A stretch of 64,000 nucleotides of DNA from Patiria pectinifera (Eukaryota > Echinodermata > Asteroidea > Valvatida > Asterinidae): assembly GCA_029964075.1 (NCBI GenBank), contig CM057138.1, positions 8,612,932-8,676,931 on the forward strand, given 5' to 3'. Positions 10,802 through 21,780 of the stretch are shown in pieces. Each line of letters begins with the position of its first letter. The stretch's first letter is position 1. The notes under the pieces are model-generated. The model worked only from the letters and a program-made list of their open reading frames with translations. It was not told where the DNA came from and searched no databases. The position numbers and the translations under genes are program-made.

Positions 10802-11194
10802 TGTAACGGACAGTCTATGCAGCACTTTTGTCGTCATTGCTTTCTTGCGCTAAGACTCCGGCGGAACCCGACCTGCTTTTAGGTCTGGCTAGAGCACACT
10901 CCGGATTTACGCTCTATAAATAGGTTGCTTAAGTGGGTTTCTTTTGTTGGGGGGCGTGGGAAAGGTTTGGCAAGATGTTACAATTTATACATTATTTTGT
11001 TCAGACCTAGTGTATTTCTATGCTGGGAATCAGCAGTCGTGGTACTGGTAGTACTGTGGCAGGTAATTGACCACAGAGTTGTTGTGCTGAATAAATAAGA
11101 GTTTCTTCAGAAGTTGGAAATCCTGTGTGTTTGTCCCCTTTTTTTTGCGTTTGGCCGGATTTGGAGGACAAGAGCCCAATTAGTTCCCGTTACG
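10802..11194 (+). repeat. 3' LTR of the decayed Gypsy element
   Basis: 393 bp, aligned along its length to 8283-8703 with substitutions and a roughly 28-bp net shortening (one GGCTCCGGCGG repeat and a GATGCCGGGGTC segment are missing). The divergence points to an old insertion. The last base is G rather than A. Confidence 0.9.
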
Positions 11195-12499
11195 ATAGCT
11201 TATTACGACAATGTCCACCGTTCCGTGTGAATTCCAGTGTGGTAGGTTTTGCGACAAGGCCACTGAACCCATTACCTCAATTGAGATGTGGGAAAATCCC
11301 CTGTAATGGAGCGGTCTGAACAAGTTTTGAGATGTCCACAAAACTGCTCTTTGGGATAAATGCGCTGTTTGACAGTGTGTCTGTGATACATGTAAGTTGA
11401 CCTATTGAAATACCAAGAAACAAGAAAACAGACCAACAAAAGACAAGGGGGAAAAAGAGGTTGATGAATGCCAATTTCAGTCTTCGTCTTCGTCTACTTC
11501 CTCAGCTTCAGATCCAGCTGCCAATTCTGCTGCAATTGAGTCTAGGGGTGATACATGATAAAACGAAATATTAATGGTGCTGTAACATGGATTCAGCAAA
11601 GCATCCAGAATCAAAGCCAATTCTGATCTCGTGCGATCACGCATGGGCAGTTTTCAAGTGACACACATTGGCCATTGCAAAGCCTGCCAGACAGAATCAA
11701 CTGTCTGATCGATCCTGTAGATGATCAGCCCTACGCGCTTGAGATCAGAAATCACCTCAATGCCGGTTGAAATATGTGCGTAGCTATCAGAAAATGAGTG
11801 AAGATGACAAACTCCCAAGAATGCACTATGCTACAACCTTTTTTGACCACAGCAGAACAGGGCCTATCTTTGAGGAACATGAGCTAAGGGCACTTTAGAG
11901 CGTCCACAGAGACGACATTCTCTGTACGTATGGCTTCCCAACATCCAGGGTCAAGTTACCCTAGTCATCCGAGAGCAAGATCGTCTTCTACCTTCTTCCT
12001 TGGAGGAGCCAGAGCGACCTAGACTATGACACGTCTATTGGGGGTCTTATGTCGAAGCAGCACTGTCCTCCATCGGTTTCAGCATAGGAGATAGCAACAG
12101 GTGCAACTGGTGCCAATGTGGCTGATTGGCTTAAGGATGGCATCAACTTAAGCAAACTCGTCCCGTGGTCACTGAGGGTCAAGGAGCTAGAGGGGGAGGA
12201 GGAGCTCTGCTTGCATTCTGCTTTGCGTTGGAAGAGGGTATAGATCTGTCCTCAAGAACACCCTCTCTCACCTCTCTCATCACACAGTACGTCATAAAGC
12301 GACCGACCACATCCACCAGAAATGCCACCTTCACCCTTCTTGGGATGACTAACAGCAAGGAGCTTATTGACTCTTTATTACCACAAGCTGGGAATGGGGA
12401 TCAACTACCCAAGCGCGTATCTCCTGCGTGACGTTTAGACCATGCATGACCTGGAGCGGTGCTCGGACTGTCCCGAGGAGGTTGCTGATGGAGAACTGG

Positions 12500-12930
12500 T
12501 CATCAGTGAATGGCAACCGCCATAATGCAGCCGATCAAACTATTCCTTCATAAAGCGGTGTCATACTGGCTTGAATATGGTGCAAGGGAAGCGCGAGGCT
12601 TATTTACATATAGTTACACTGACTGCCCAATCAGTTGCGAATCACGTCGAAGGCATGCTGTCTTACACCATCGCCGCTAACCGCATGGATGGATGGGCGG
12701 CTCACAGCGATGTATGATCCTTTACGACGTAACTGCTTTCATCTCGGCCGCCTTATCAGTCAGTATCTGTGAGACAGTCTTTGCGTCGTTGATGCGTGTA
12801 AGCTCATTCTGGATGTTTGTCTTTTTCTACTGTGCAAACAGCAGAAACAGCCAGAAACATCCAGTTACAGCTGTGCGTTGCCCCCTTCTGTCAAGTTGTC
12901 GTTGAGAAAGTCATCAGTGTCAATGACACT
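12500..12930. other. Central spacer of the inverted duplication
   Basis: The arms stop matching after GTTGCTGATGGAGAAC (about 12490 on the left, its complement near 12935 on the right). The intervening sequence has no partner. No gene is recognised. Confidence 0.6.
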
Positions 12931-13164
12931 GAAGCTTGGTTCTCCATCAGCAACTTTATCAGGACAGGCCGAGCCAGCTCCAGGTCATGCATAGTCCTGA
13001 CGTCACGCAAGAGAAGCACGCTTGGGTAGCTGATCCCCATGCCCAGCTTGTACTAAGAGTCAATAAGTTCCCTGCTGTAAGTCATCCCGAGAAGGATGAA
13101 GGTGGCATTGCTGGCGGACGTGGTGGTCGGCTTTATGACGTACTGTGTGATGAGAGAGGTGAGA

Positions 13165-15960
13165 GAGAGTGTGTTTATTTTATTTATTTATTTATTTTGG
13201 CAAAAACAGACAAACATACAATGGTATTATAAACAAACATCTTACATGTAAATACAGAGCCAAGGATAACCCGAAAAGCTGTTTATAAGACGGCTTAATT
13301 CCATCGGGGTCCTTAAAAACACACGTACAAGTACAAGTACAAAAAATAAAAAAAGTTCAAAAAAAAAAATTGCACTGGATCTAGCAACAGAAAAATAATA
13401 TAAAGAAAAAATCACAGAAAACACAAAAATTTCGGCTGCTTAAAAAACAAAATTAATACGAGGAGAGATGTTCTTTCACTGCCCTTTTAAAATGAGGAAG
13501 ATTGTTTGAACATTTGATGCTGTTTGGAAGTAAATTCCATTGATGAATTCCGGTATAAAAAAATGAAGTGCACTCTTGCCCTTTAATTCTTGGAACAACA
13601 AAATTGGTGGAACTTCCCCTGGTAGAATAATTGTGCATATCAGAGACCTTCCTAAATTTATGACAGAGATATTCTGGTGCCATTTCATGAAAAATTTTAA
13701 AAACATGATTCAGCTTGAGTTGTGTGACGCGGTCTTTAACGTTTAACATGCCCAGTTTGTTCAGTTCTGTTTGACCAATATGTGATCTGGAATCCATGTT
13801 TAAAATAAACCGGACTAATTTATTTTGAGTAGTTTGGAGCCTTTTCTTCAATTTTACCGACAACGCAGAGTACCAAGATGAACAACAATAGTCAAAATGA
13901 CATTGTATTAGAGCAGAACAGAGTGTTTTTCGGGATCTCTCATTCAAACAATTAGCATGTCTGTATAAAAATTGCAATCTAGCACCTGCTTTTTTGATTA
14001 CAGAATTTGCAGTGCCCTCACCAGTTAGACTCTGATCGAGTTTTATGCCCAGATATTTAACTGAATTTGAAGGAGTAACAATCTTTCCATTACAGCACAC
14101 TTCAAATTTGTCAACACTACTAAGTTTCTGTTTGGATCCGAAGAGGATAGACTCAGTTTTGCCAAGATGCAAAGACAGTTTGTTATCGATTAGCCACTGC
14201 CTGCATGATTCCAGTTCCCTACTCAAACTGTCAGCTATTACTTCCGGGTCTTTACCAGAAATGAATAGGGCGCTGTCATCAGCATACAGCAGCAAATCAG
14301 ATTGAACGCTCATTTTCATATCATTTACATAACAGAGAAAGAGAAGTGGCCCTAATACACTGCCCTGTGGAACACCACATGTTATACCCATTGGTTGAGA
14401 TTCAACCTGGTTGACACCGACAACTTGCTGTCTATTAGAAAGATATGATTGAAACCAATGAATAGAATCCGAATGAATACCCATAGCTAGTAACTTTTTA
14501 CATAAGATCACATGGTCTACAGTGTCAAAAGCCTTCTGTAAATCCAATAAAACCATACCTGTATAATTACCTTTGGCCATCTGAGATCGAATGTGATCAG
14601 TTAGATGAATCAAACAAGTGTCAGTTGAATAGGAACTTCTGAATCCAGATTGTAAATTATAAATAAGGTTGTTGTCAGTGAAATATTTGTCCAATTGATT
14701 GTATACAGCTCTTTCTAAAAGTTTAGCTATTGCACTTAGTATGCTGACCGGTCTGTAATTGCCAACATCAGATCTACTATTTTTCTTAAATAATGGCCTA
14801 ACTCTAGCAAACTTTAGTTCAGTGGGAACAATATTACTGGTTATTGACAAATTAATGATGAATGAAACAGGGTCTTGTAGTACATTAGCACCATCTTTAA
14901 GGAATTTAACCGGTATATTGTCTGGACCTGTGCTCTTATTAGAGTTTAATTTGAGCAATTCTTTATACACAAAATCAGTAGTTACAGCAGAAAGCTTGAG
15001 GCAATCAGGAGTGACACCTTTACTTTCATAGTAATCCTTGAAGGCTCTGGATTCCGTCCCAAAGGTTTTATTGGCACTTGGCAGTTCGTTCACCAATTCA
15101 GAGGCAACTGTGGTAAAGAACTTGTTGAAATAGTTGGCCACTTTATTTGTATCAAAACAAAATTCACCGTCAACCTCAAGAACCACTCTAGCTTGACCCT
15201 TAGCCTTATTGCTGTAACCAAGTGTTTTAAACTGTTTCCAAAGTTGTTTTGAGTTATTTCTGTGTTCTTCGATCTTACGACTGAAATAATTAGCTTTAGC
15301 AGACTTTACATCCCTCTGGATTTTATTTCTGATTTGACAGTATGCTTTATAAAGAGCAGACTTATTTCTGTCTTTCCTGAATTTGTGCAGGAGTTGGTCT
15401 CTGATCCTGATATTTTCAAGAATCTCATGATGGAACCAAGGCTCCGTCCTGGTCTTTATTCTGATCTCCTTTACTGGAGCAACAGTGTCAATAATCTGTA
15501 AAAGGGTACATTTAAAGTTCTCCCAAGCATATTCAACACTACTGCAATACATATTAGACCAGTCAGCAGAGGACAACCTCTGTAGGAAAACCTCTACACT
15601 ATAGTTCCTGAGAGATCTGATCTTAGTGACATTGTGACCAGAACCATTTGTACTATTAACCACTTTACGCGTACAATATGTAAGCAAGTGATCACTCAGC
15701 CCCACGTTTACAGTTCCTGATTGACAGATTCTACCTTCATTATTGCAAACAATATGGTCAAGTAAGGTTGAACAAGAATCTGTGATTCGGGTGGGGTCCT
15801 TGATCAGTTGCTTACAGTCATACAAGTCCAAAATGCTTTTGTAATCTTTGAACAAAGTACAATTTTGCTGAAGATAATTGATATTAAAATCTCCCAAGAT
15901 TATTGTTTCACGATCGGAACCTATTTTAGACAAAGTGTTTTCAAACAGTTCAAGAAAATT
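13165..15960 (-). mobile_element. 5'-truncated non-LTR retrotransposon (LINE)
   Basis: Oriented on -, it ends in an (AAAT)n-type tail (complement of 13170-13198) and is truncated within the endonuclease at about 15960. Arm sequence continues on both sides (TAGATCCCCC before, ACTCTCTCTCACCTC after), so the insertion point in the right arm is well defined. 5' truncation and a simple-repeat 3' tail are typical of target-primed reverse transcription. No clear target duplication was resolved. Confidence 0.85.
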
Positions 15961-16092
15961 ACTGTTGGGGGATCTACCCCTCTCTTCCCGCGCAAAGCAG
16001 ATATCTGCTGCACCAAGAGAAGCGAGAGCTCCTCCTCTTCCGAGTTTGATTGAATTGATGACATCTCTGAGCCACTCGGCCACATTGCGCAC
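13453..16092 (-). CDS. LINE endonuclease/reverse transcriptase ORF (5' truncated, chimeric start)
   Basis: The frame is open for 879 codons, but the first 45 or so residues (from 16092 to about 15960) come from the flanking repeat arm. From there it encodes the C-terminal half of an APE-type endonuclease: GDFNIN (15878-15895) and the LSDHLL histidine motif near 15690. The reverse transcriptase follows: GNYRPVSILSAIAKLLERA, GFRSSYSTD, LLDLQKAFDTVDH, GVPQGSVLGPLLFL and catalytic YADD at 14275-14286. The C-terminal region with HIGQTELNKLGML and HQWNLLP is typical of CR1/Jockey-group elements. No stop interrupts it, so the copy is fairly young, but it lacks ORF1, the promoter and the first half of the endonuclease, so it could not move on its own. 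The Met start is fortuitous. Confidence 0.9.
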   Translation of the reverse strand: MRNVAEWLRDVINSIKLGRGGALASLGAADICFAREERGRSPNSNFLELFENTLSKIGSDRETIILGDFNINYLQQNCTLFKDYKSILDLYDCKQLIKDPTRITDSCSTLLDHIVCNNEGRICQSGTVNVGLSDHLLTYCTRKVVNSTNGSGHNVTKIRSLRNYSVEVFLQRLSSADWSNMYCSSVEYAWENFKCTLLQIIDTVAPVKEIRIKTRTEPWFHHEILENIRIRDQLLHKFRKDRNKSALYKAYCQIRNKIQRDVKSAKANYFSRKIEEHRNNSKQLWKQFKTLGYSNKAKGQARVVLEVDGEFCFDTNKVANYFNKFFTTVASELVNELPSANKTFGTESRAFKDYYESKGVTPDCLKLSAVTTDFVYKELLKLNSNKSTGPDNIPVKFLKDGANVLQDPVSFIINLSITSNIVPTELKFARVRPLFKKNSRSDVGNYRPVSILSAIAKLLERAVYNQLDKYFTDNNLIYNLQSGFRSSYSTDTCLIHLTDHIRSQMAKGNYTGMVLLDLQKAFDTVDHVILCKKLLAMGIHSDSIHWFQSYLSNRQQVVGVNQVESQPMGITCGVPQGSVLGPLLFLCYVNDMKMSVQSDLLLYADDSALFISGKDPEVIADSLSRELESCRQWLIDNKLSLHLGKTESILFGSKQKLSSVDKFEVCCNGKIVTPSNSVKYLGIKLDQSLTGEGTANSVIKKAGARLQFLYRHANCLNERSRKTLCSALIQCHFDYCCSSWYSALSVKLKKRLQTTQNKLVRFILNMDSRSHIGQTELNKLGMLNVKDRVTQLKLNHVFKIFHEMAPEYLCHKFRKVSDMHNYSTRGSSTNFVVPRIKGQECTSFFYTGIHQWNLLPNSIKCSNNLPHFKRAVKEHLSSY

Positions 16093-16678
16093 CAGTTGCT
16101 CACTGCTATGCTGACACCCATATAGAGGACGTGCTGCTTCGACAAGAACACCCCCCCCCCCGACGTGTCATAGATTAGATCACTCTGGTTCCTCCGAGGG
16201 TTAGAATGGAAGCCAATCTTGCCCTTATAAACTCCCGGGTCAGGATATCTTTTATATAGGATGACTTTATCCCAGTTGTTGGAAAGGCAACAGAGAAAGG
16301 ATAGAGCTGTAGTCTCGGAGGATGATCTGCAAGGACCTAATAGCTCATATTCCTCAAAGATAAACTGTTCTACTATAACCAAAGAAGATGGCCTGAACCT
16401 TATAGAGTTACATTGAGCATGCGTGGGAGTTTGTCATCTTCACTTATTTTCTGATAGCTACACATTATGTCAAACGACATCTGAGGTGATAACTGATCTC
16501 AAGCGCGTTGGGCTGATCAGCTGCAGGATCGATCAGACAGTTGATTCTGTCTCGCAGGATCTGATCTTACATGGCCACTCTACTGTCTCTTGAAAGCTGG
16601 CCATGCCAAATCAGGATTGGCTTTGATTCTGGGTGTTTTGATGAATCCGTCTTACAGCACTATTAACATTTTGTTTTA

Positions 16679-17257
16679 TATCAAATTAGATTTTGCCCTT
16701 CAACGACGTAGAAACACTGTATACCTAGTGTGTTACCTCCCGAATGAAAGTTGGAAAAAATCACTCGGGTGAGTCTCGAACCCACGACCTCATGCTTTCT
16801 AGTGCAGATGTCTTACCACTCGACCACCAAGCTAACGGGATCTGTTGGCTGGTTCGAAACTGATGTACATAGCAGCTGGTACCGCATTAACTATTCATAA
16901 GATGGAATTTTTGCGTCGGGGTGATGTAAATCAAATTAGGTTTTGCCCTTCACCGACGTAGAAACACTGTATACTCAGTGTGTTACCTCCCGAGTGAAAG
17001 TTGGAAAAAGATCACTCGGTGGGACTCGAACCCACGACCTCCTACTTTCTAGTGCAGACGTCTTACCACTCGACCACCGAGCTAACGGTTGGACTCGAAT
17101 TGGACTGATGTACATAGCAGCTGGTACCGCATTAACTATTCATAAGATGGAATTTTTGCGTAGGGGTGATGTAAATCTATTAGGTTTTGCCCTTCACCGA
17201 CGTAGAAACACTGTATACTGTAGTGTGTTACCTCCTGGGTGAAAGTTGTTTTTTGAT
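16679..17257 (-). mobile_element. Tandem tRNA-Ser-like SINE array in the right arm
   Basis: About 2.4 head-to-tail units of 245 bp (GATGGAATTTTTGCG at 16901 and 17146). tRNA-like heads lie on - at 16761-16838 and 17012-17087. Each has an A box (TGGTCGAGTGG) and B box (GGTTCGAGTCC or close) in the complement. The anticodon-loop-like CTAGAAA resembles animal tRNA-Ser (AGA), but the long variable arm is absent. Sequence on either side joins the two parts of the right arm, so the array inserted there. Confidence 0.75.
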
Positions 17258-18324
17258 GTATCGCTCATAGACTCGATTGTAGCCACTTGGCAACTGGAGT
17301 CGCAGCTGGGGAACAGAATATACAACAGACATAGACGAAGACTGAGATTGGCCTTCATCATCAACCCCTTGTTTTTCTCGTCTTTTTGGGCCTGTTCAAG
17401 TTTCTTGGTATTTCATAAGGTCAATCTACATGCATCATGGGCACATATTGTCGGACAGGGCTTTCATTCTAATTGTTGGTTGCGTGGACATCTCCAAACT
17501 TGTCCAGACTGCTCAATTACAGGGCCTCTTTCTTGGGATTTTCCAACCTCTCATTGAGGTCATGGAATCGGTGGCCTTGTCGCAAAGCCTACCACACTGG
17601 AGGACACATGGAACGATGGACATTGTCATAAGGTACATACATGTTCCCAATACACATTTTACAAACCACCGAAACCACAGCGTCATTACAGCGCGGGTAC
17701 CAATCCCAGGAAACATTAACAGTAAGAAGTATCAGAAGTGTTTTTGATATAAAATATATAAAAAGAAAATTATTTGGTGCCAACATATTGTAGCGATGAT
17801 ACTGATGACGATTATGATGATTGCCGTAGTCACTGGGGACACAACCTGAACAGAAAGTGTGCTTTGTTAAAACCAATCAGACCGTCATTGTGCTAAACAA
17901 GTTTATACCAAATCCAGCCGATATGTCCCTCGATCCCATTAGGACCTCACTCCTTATGCTGGATGCAGGCGCGGTTCTAGGGGGGGGGGGGGCTGGGGGG
18001 GGGGGCTGTAGCCCCCCAAAGATTTGTCTAGCCCCCCCAAAATAAATTCCGTAATTCCTCTATCCAAAAATGCCGGGATTCTTGGGAGGGACCTGGGGGC
18101 TAATTTCTTTATAAATAGTCCATAGAAATCAAATCTATCGTCAAACCATCCAAGCCAGAAAATGGTCACGGAACGTATGTTTTGGACCCAACTATAAAAC
18201 TCAAATGCCAGTAAGATGAAAGTACGAGCATTAGGCGGGATTGTTACTGGCATCAATGTAACTTGTTACGTTGGTTATGAGGGCTTGTTTTGTTCTCGAT
18301 GCAGCAAGGTGTATCATGCATGGT

Positions 18325-18410
18325 CGCACTCAATATCAGCCCGGCCTCGACTCTGAAGACCTTATTAGGCCTTCCGGCAGCTTATGCGTGCATTAACCGC
18401 ACTACAGTCC
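18325..18410 (+). repeat. Isolated fragment of the tandem-unit ORF (ASTLKTLLGLPAAYACINRT)
   Basis: This 86-bp block is nearly identical to part of the 197-codon ORF at 41769-42362 (and 29735, 31029). It encodes the same ASTLKTLLGLPAAYACINRT stretch. Flanks are unrelated, so it is a small dispersed piece left of the tandem array. Confidence 0.75.
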
Positions 18411-18429
18411 AGCGGATATGTGACAACAT

Positions 18430-19690
18430 TTCGATGAATTGTGCACTTTTGCATAAAAGCGTGAAACTTGGCACAGATGTATATATTCATGCGAGAAAAT
18501 GTTTTAGATGTGGAGCCATCGCAAATTTACCCTTTTAGGGGCGTGACATCCATTTTAAAAGGGGGGGTTGGACTTGTCGTGCCCGCAGTGAAAATGGGTT
18601 TTTCCACTTGTTACAAAAGCAGGAAACTTCACAAAGACATAATTATATAGATTATTAGTGTTTTCCAGATTTGGAGCCACCACAAAAGTATCTTTTTGGG
18701 GGCGTGGCAGCCATTAAAAGAAAGGAGGGGGGGGGTAATTATTATGCCCACTTTGGAAAACATTGTGCCCATATTTCATGAACGAATAAAACGTCCCACA
18801 GACGTTTATATTCATGAGAAAAAAAATTCCAGATGTGGAGCCATCTGGAACACACCCTTTTAGGGGCGTGGCAACCATGTAAGAAAAAAGGGGGCGGGGT
18901 TTTCATTATGCCCACCCTGGAAATATTGTTCCCACACTCATAGAGAAATGGAACTTTCCACAAACATTGACAATCATGAGAAAATAAATTCCAGATGTGG
19001 AGCCATCTCGGACACACCCTTTTAGGGGCGTGGCAACCATATAAGAAAAAAAGGGGCGGGGTTTTCATTATATGCCCACCCTGGAAATATTGTTCCCACA
19101 CTCATAGAGAAATGGAACTTTCCACAGACATTGACATTCATGAGAAAAAAAATTCCAGATGTGGAGCCATCGCGAACACATCCCTTTAGGGGCGTGGCAG
19201 CCATATTGAAAAAAGGGGGGCAGGGTTCTCATTATGCCCAACATGGAAAAAAATGTGCCCACATTTCATAAACGAATGAAGCTAATTCCCACAGACATTA
19301 ATACTCACGAGAAAAAAAAGTCACACGTGAAGCCATCGTAAACACACCCTTTTAGGGGCGTGGCAGCCATAGTAAATAGGGGGGGGGGTAGTCATGATGT
19401 CCCTATAAAAGCAAGTCATGCCTACTTTCATTAATGGATTGAACTCCACACGGAAAATATATTCATCAAATCTTTCCTTTTTTAATTTAAAGCCATCACA
19501 AACTTATCCTTTTAAATGCATGGCATCTATTTAAAGAAAAATGGGGGGGGGGGTGCTACTAATCATTTGCCCACCATCGAACTTTCATAAATGACTAAAC
19601 TTCACACAAACTTGGTGCAAGATAATAAATTCATATGTAGAGCCACAGCAAACTCATCCTTTTAGAGGTGTGAGGGGCCTACTCACTGTG
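18430..19690. repeat. Satellite array, eight units of about 163 bp
   Basis: The core GATGTGGAGCCATC recurs at about 18507, 18668, 18832, 18994, 19158, 19323, 19486 and 19636. Each is followed by CCTTTTAGGGGCGTGGCA, a G-run and TATGCCCACC. The middle units (18832-19158) are most alike and the edge units most degenerate, as expected when unequal crossing-over homogenises the centre. ORFs across it are shadows. Confidence 0.85.
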
Positions 19691-20250
19691 CAGCACAATT
19701 GCAATTTTTATATTTTGTTGTTGATTTCTTATAATGTTGATTGGCCCATAACATATATTATTTGGTAATACAATGACTTACACCAAAGAGCATGTGTAAG
19801 TACCGGTAGGCTAACCCGTGTTATAGGGTTCAATGTGTACTTGCACCTATATTATCATGCACATCTAAATTCCAGAGTGATTTCATAATTACAAATACAC
19901 AACACACAATGGCAGCCCTTAACTCTAACATTTAACATTAAAGGGCCATGGAAATCCTTTTTTACGGGGGGGGGGGGTGTAAAATCCCCTACCCCCTACC
20001 CGTTGCGCCGCATTGACAGCAGATTGGGTTACAACACGATGTACTCGCCTCACAAAGTGGTGGTCACGTCCACTATGACTTCACATTCAATTAATCTGTG
20101 TACCCCCACCACACAACACCTCTGTTCTCTTAAAAATGGTATATAAAGCTCTGATGAGTGTTTTTTTTTACCCCGACCAAATCCATTACAAAAAAATTAT
20201 ACTTTAAACAGGTGCGACACTGCATATGCCTTTTGGTCTGTCAGAAAAAA
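19691..20250. other. Noncoding, nothing recognised
   Basis: AT-rich sequence with a G-run at about 19966-19977. No ORF or repeat of note. Confidence 0.5.
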
Positions 20251-20562
20251 AGGCAGGGGAAACAATTTATTTGAAGAAGTAACACTAGTCTTTCCAGGAC
20301 TAACCGAGGTACCCCAGTTTATACCCCAATTCAGATATTGCTGCAGTTCAAAGGTTAACAATAATTCTACAGACGACAGAACCTAATCACTATTGCCTAC
20401 AGGAAAAAAAGGCAGGGGAAACAATGTATTTGAAGAAGTAACACTAGTCTTTCCAGGACTAACCGAGGTACCCCAGTTTATACCCCAATTCAGATATTGC
20501 TGCAGTTCAAAGGTTAACAATAATTCTACAGACGACAGAACCTAATCACTATTGCCTACAGG
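20251..20562. repeat. Direct duplication, two 160-bp copies
   Basis: AGGCAGGGGAAACAATTTAT at 20251 and the same with one change at 20411 begin near-identical copies. Both end in CAGAACCTAATCACTATTGCC. The second runs directly into tandem unit A, whose first bases are the same motif, so this duplication marks the left edge of the large array. Confidence 0.85.
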
Positions 20563-20950
20563 CATTCAGTCCCAATACAGTAAAAAAAACAAAGATAAAT
20601 AAACACATTCATTTAAACGAACATTAAACATACGCATATTAAAAAATACACAAGGATATAAATACACAAAGATATAATAATAAGACAGTCTAAATATATA
20701 TAAAAATATTTATATATTATAAAAAGTCGCACACTGAAATAGGAATACAAATACTGTTAAAATTACCAATGTTAATCATTTTTTTCTTTACCTGCTCATA
20801 AACATTTCCAATGTTTTTATTTGGAAGCAAACTCGACCCCATAACGATTTTTTTGACAAACGCTCCTAAATTTAAAGAGTATAGCACCAGATGCGTACGA
20901 GAAAACAACAAGACATTTTTCCTAAAATCGGGGAAATACGTAAAATGGAT

Positions 20951-20999
20951 TATGATGAAACCGATAAGTTTGATCCCAAAATCATCCCAGCAGTACAGT
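20951..20999. repeat. VNTR locus with a single unit in copy A
   Basis: Only one TATGATGAAACCGATAAG block is present, with ATCATCCC where the others have ATCACCCC. This is the unexpanded state. Confidence 0.85.
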
Positions 21000-21599
21000 C
21001 TTGTAATCGCTTAAACTTGTGAAATAACGATTGATACATAATTGGTTTTTTTTTCGTATTCCAAGCAAATCATGTAATCTGTACTTTTTTACCTTCTTAC
21101 AAACATAATTAACGTAACTTTCCGTAGACAACCTAGAATTCAACCCAATGCCCAAACGGCAAACAATTAGTATGTAATTAGTCCCACTTTCGACTTGATG
21201 TGTATTATTCTTATCCAATTTGGGCTGAGTCCCAAATGAAATAAATTGTGTTTTCTTCTGCAACTTGTTTCAGCAGGCATGCGTGGATTGTGTTAACACA
21301 ATCTTTAGCATTGTTCAATGATTCGTTTTTATCACTAGTCTAGGAGAACAAAAATTAACACTAGTATCATTCAAATGCTCAAATCTGATCGAAAAATTGT
21401 GGCTTTAATTTGGATGGACTTTAAGTCGTTCCAGAAATTCCCCAAGAGTCATAGTTAACTCCGAATTCTTCAAATATGAGCTCCTTGTTTACGTCAATGA
21501 CTACCTTAATTCAGATCCCGATCTCATTATTGAAAATGGGTTTTTTTTTCTCAAAGGTGTTAGATGTGTAAAAAAATAAAATATTGGAAGGAGCATAAC

Positions 21600-21780
21600 A
21601 AATCCAATGATTTTGTCAGAAGCCTGATTGGTGATGAGCTCACCTTGTGCCAGAGGATTGACAGAAGTAAACTCCAATATTTTGGTCATGTTTCAAGAAG
21701 AGAAGGGGACAGCCCTGAAGAATTATTGTCCAGGGTCATGTAGAAGGCAGGCGTAAACGTGAGAGACAAAAACTTCGTTT
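21600..21780 (+). pseudogene. LINE reverse-transcriptase C-terminal fragment, copy A
   Basis: Encodes an RIDRSKLQYFGHVSRR-type block, the basic arginine-rich GHV motif at the C-terminus of many non-LTR retrotransposon polymerases. A TAG follows the SRVM stretch, where B and C have a sense codon. The rest of the element is not recognisable. Confidence 0.6.

Larger units (their letters stand above)
8283..11194 (+). mobile_element. Decayed non-autonomous Ty3/Gypsy-like LTR retrotransposon
   Basis: Two LTRs (8283-8703 and 10802-11194) begin TGTAACGG; the left ends CCGTTACA and the right CCGTTACG. The insertion is flanked by a 4-bp ATAG duplication (8279-8282 and 11195-11198). A primer-binding site follows the left LTR and a purine tract precedes the right one. 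The 2.1-kb interior keeps only protease and zinc-finger remnants, with no reverse transcriptase or integrase, and includes a 593-bp TIR element. It lies in the left arm of the inverted duplication and is absent from the right arm, so it came later. Confidence 0.9.
7540..12500 (+). repeat. Left arm of a large inverted duplication
   Basis: Sequence at 7540-8282 and 11199-12500 matches, block by block and in reverse complement, 18230-17260, 16678-15960 and 13165-12930. Shared blocks include GGCTTGGATGGTTTGACGA near 7605, GGTGTGGTTTCGGTGGTTTG near 8243, TGTCTGATCGATC near 11700 and ACAGTACGTCATAAAGC near 12284. The arms have diverged by substitutions and indels (about 70-85% identity by eye). The left arm is split by a Gypsy element at 8283-11194. 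Weak shared ORF tracts (for example VDISKLVQTA on - at about 11.3 kb and + at about 17.5 kb) suggest the arm once contained coding sequence, which I do not recognise. Confidence 0.8.
12930..18230 (-). repeat. Right arm of the large inverted duplication
   Basis: Complement of the left arm in three pieces: 12930-13165, 15960-16678 and 17260-18230. A LINE (13165-15960) and a tRNA-like array (16679-17257) split them. Both are absent at the matching left-arm positions. A G/C-rich insert with runs of G and a CTGTAGCCCCCC block (about 17978-18040) is also private to this arm. Outer similarity fades beyond about 18230, matching about 7540 on the left. Confidence 0.8.

Noticed and set aside
15921..16382. 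153-codon - ORF before the LINE
   Set aside because: Sits in the diverged repeat arm; the left arm equivalent carries stops, and no family is recognised. Noted only as possible ancient coding sequence.
16761..16838. Functional tRNA-Ser gene
   Set aside because: The head is embedded in a repeated 245-bp unit, lacks the long variable arm of tRNA-Ser and has an imperfect acceptor stem, so it is a SINE-type head.
18742..19262. Repeated ORFs (CHAPKRVCPRWLHIWN...) on -
   Set aside because: Periodic product of the 163-bp satellite with stops in other units.
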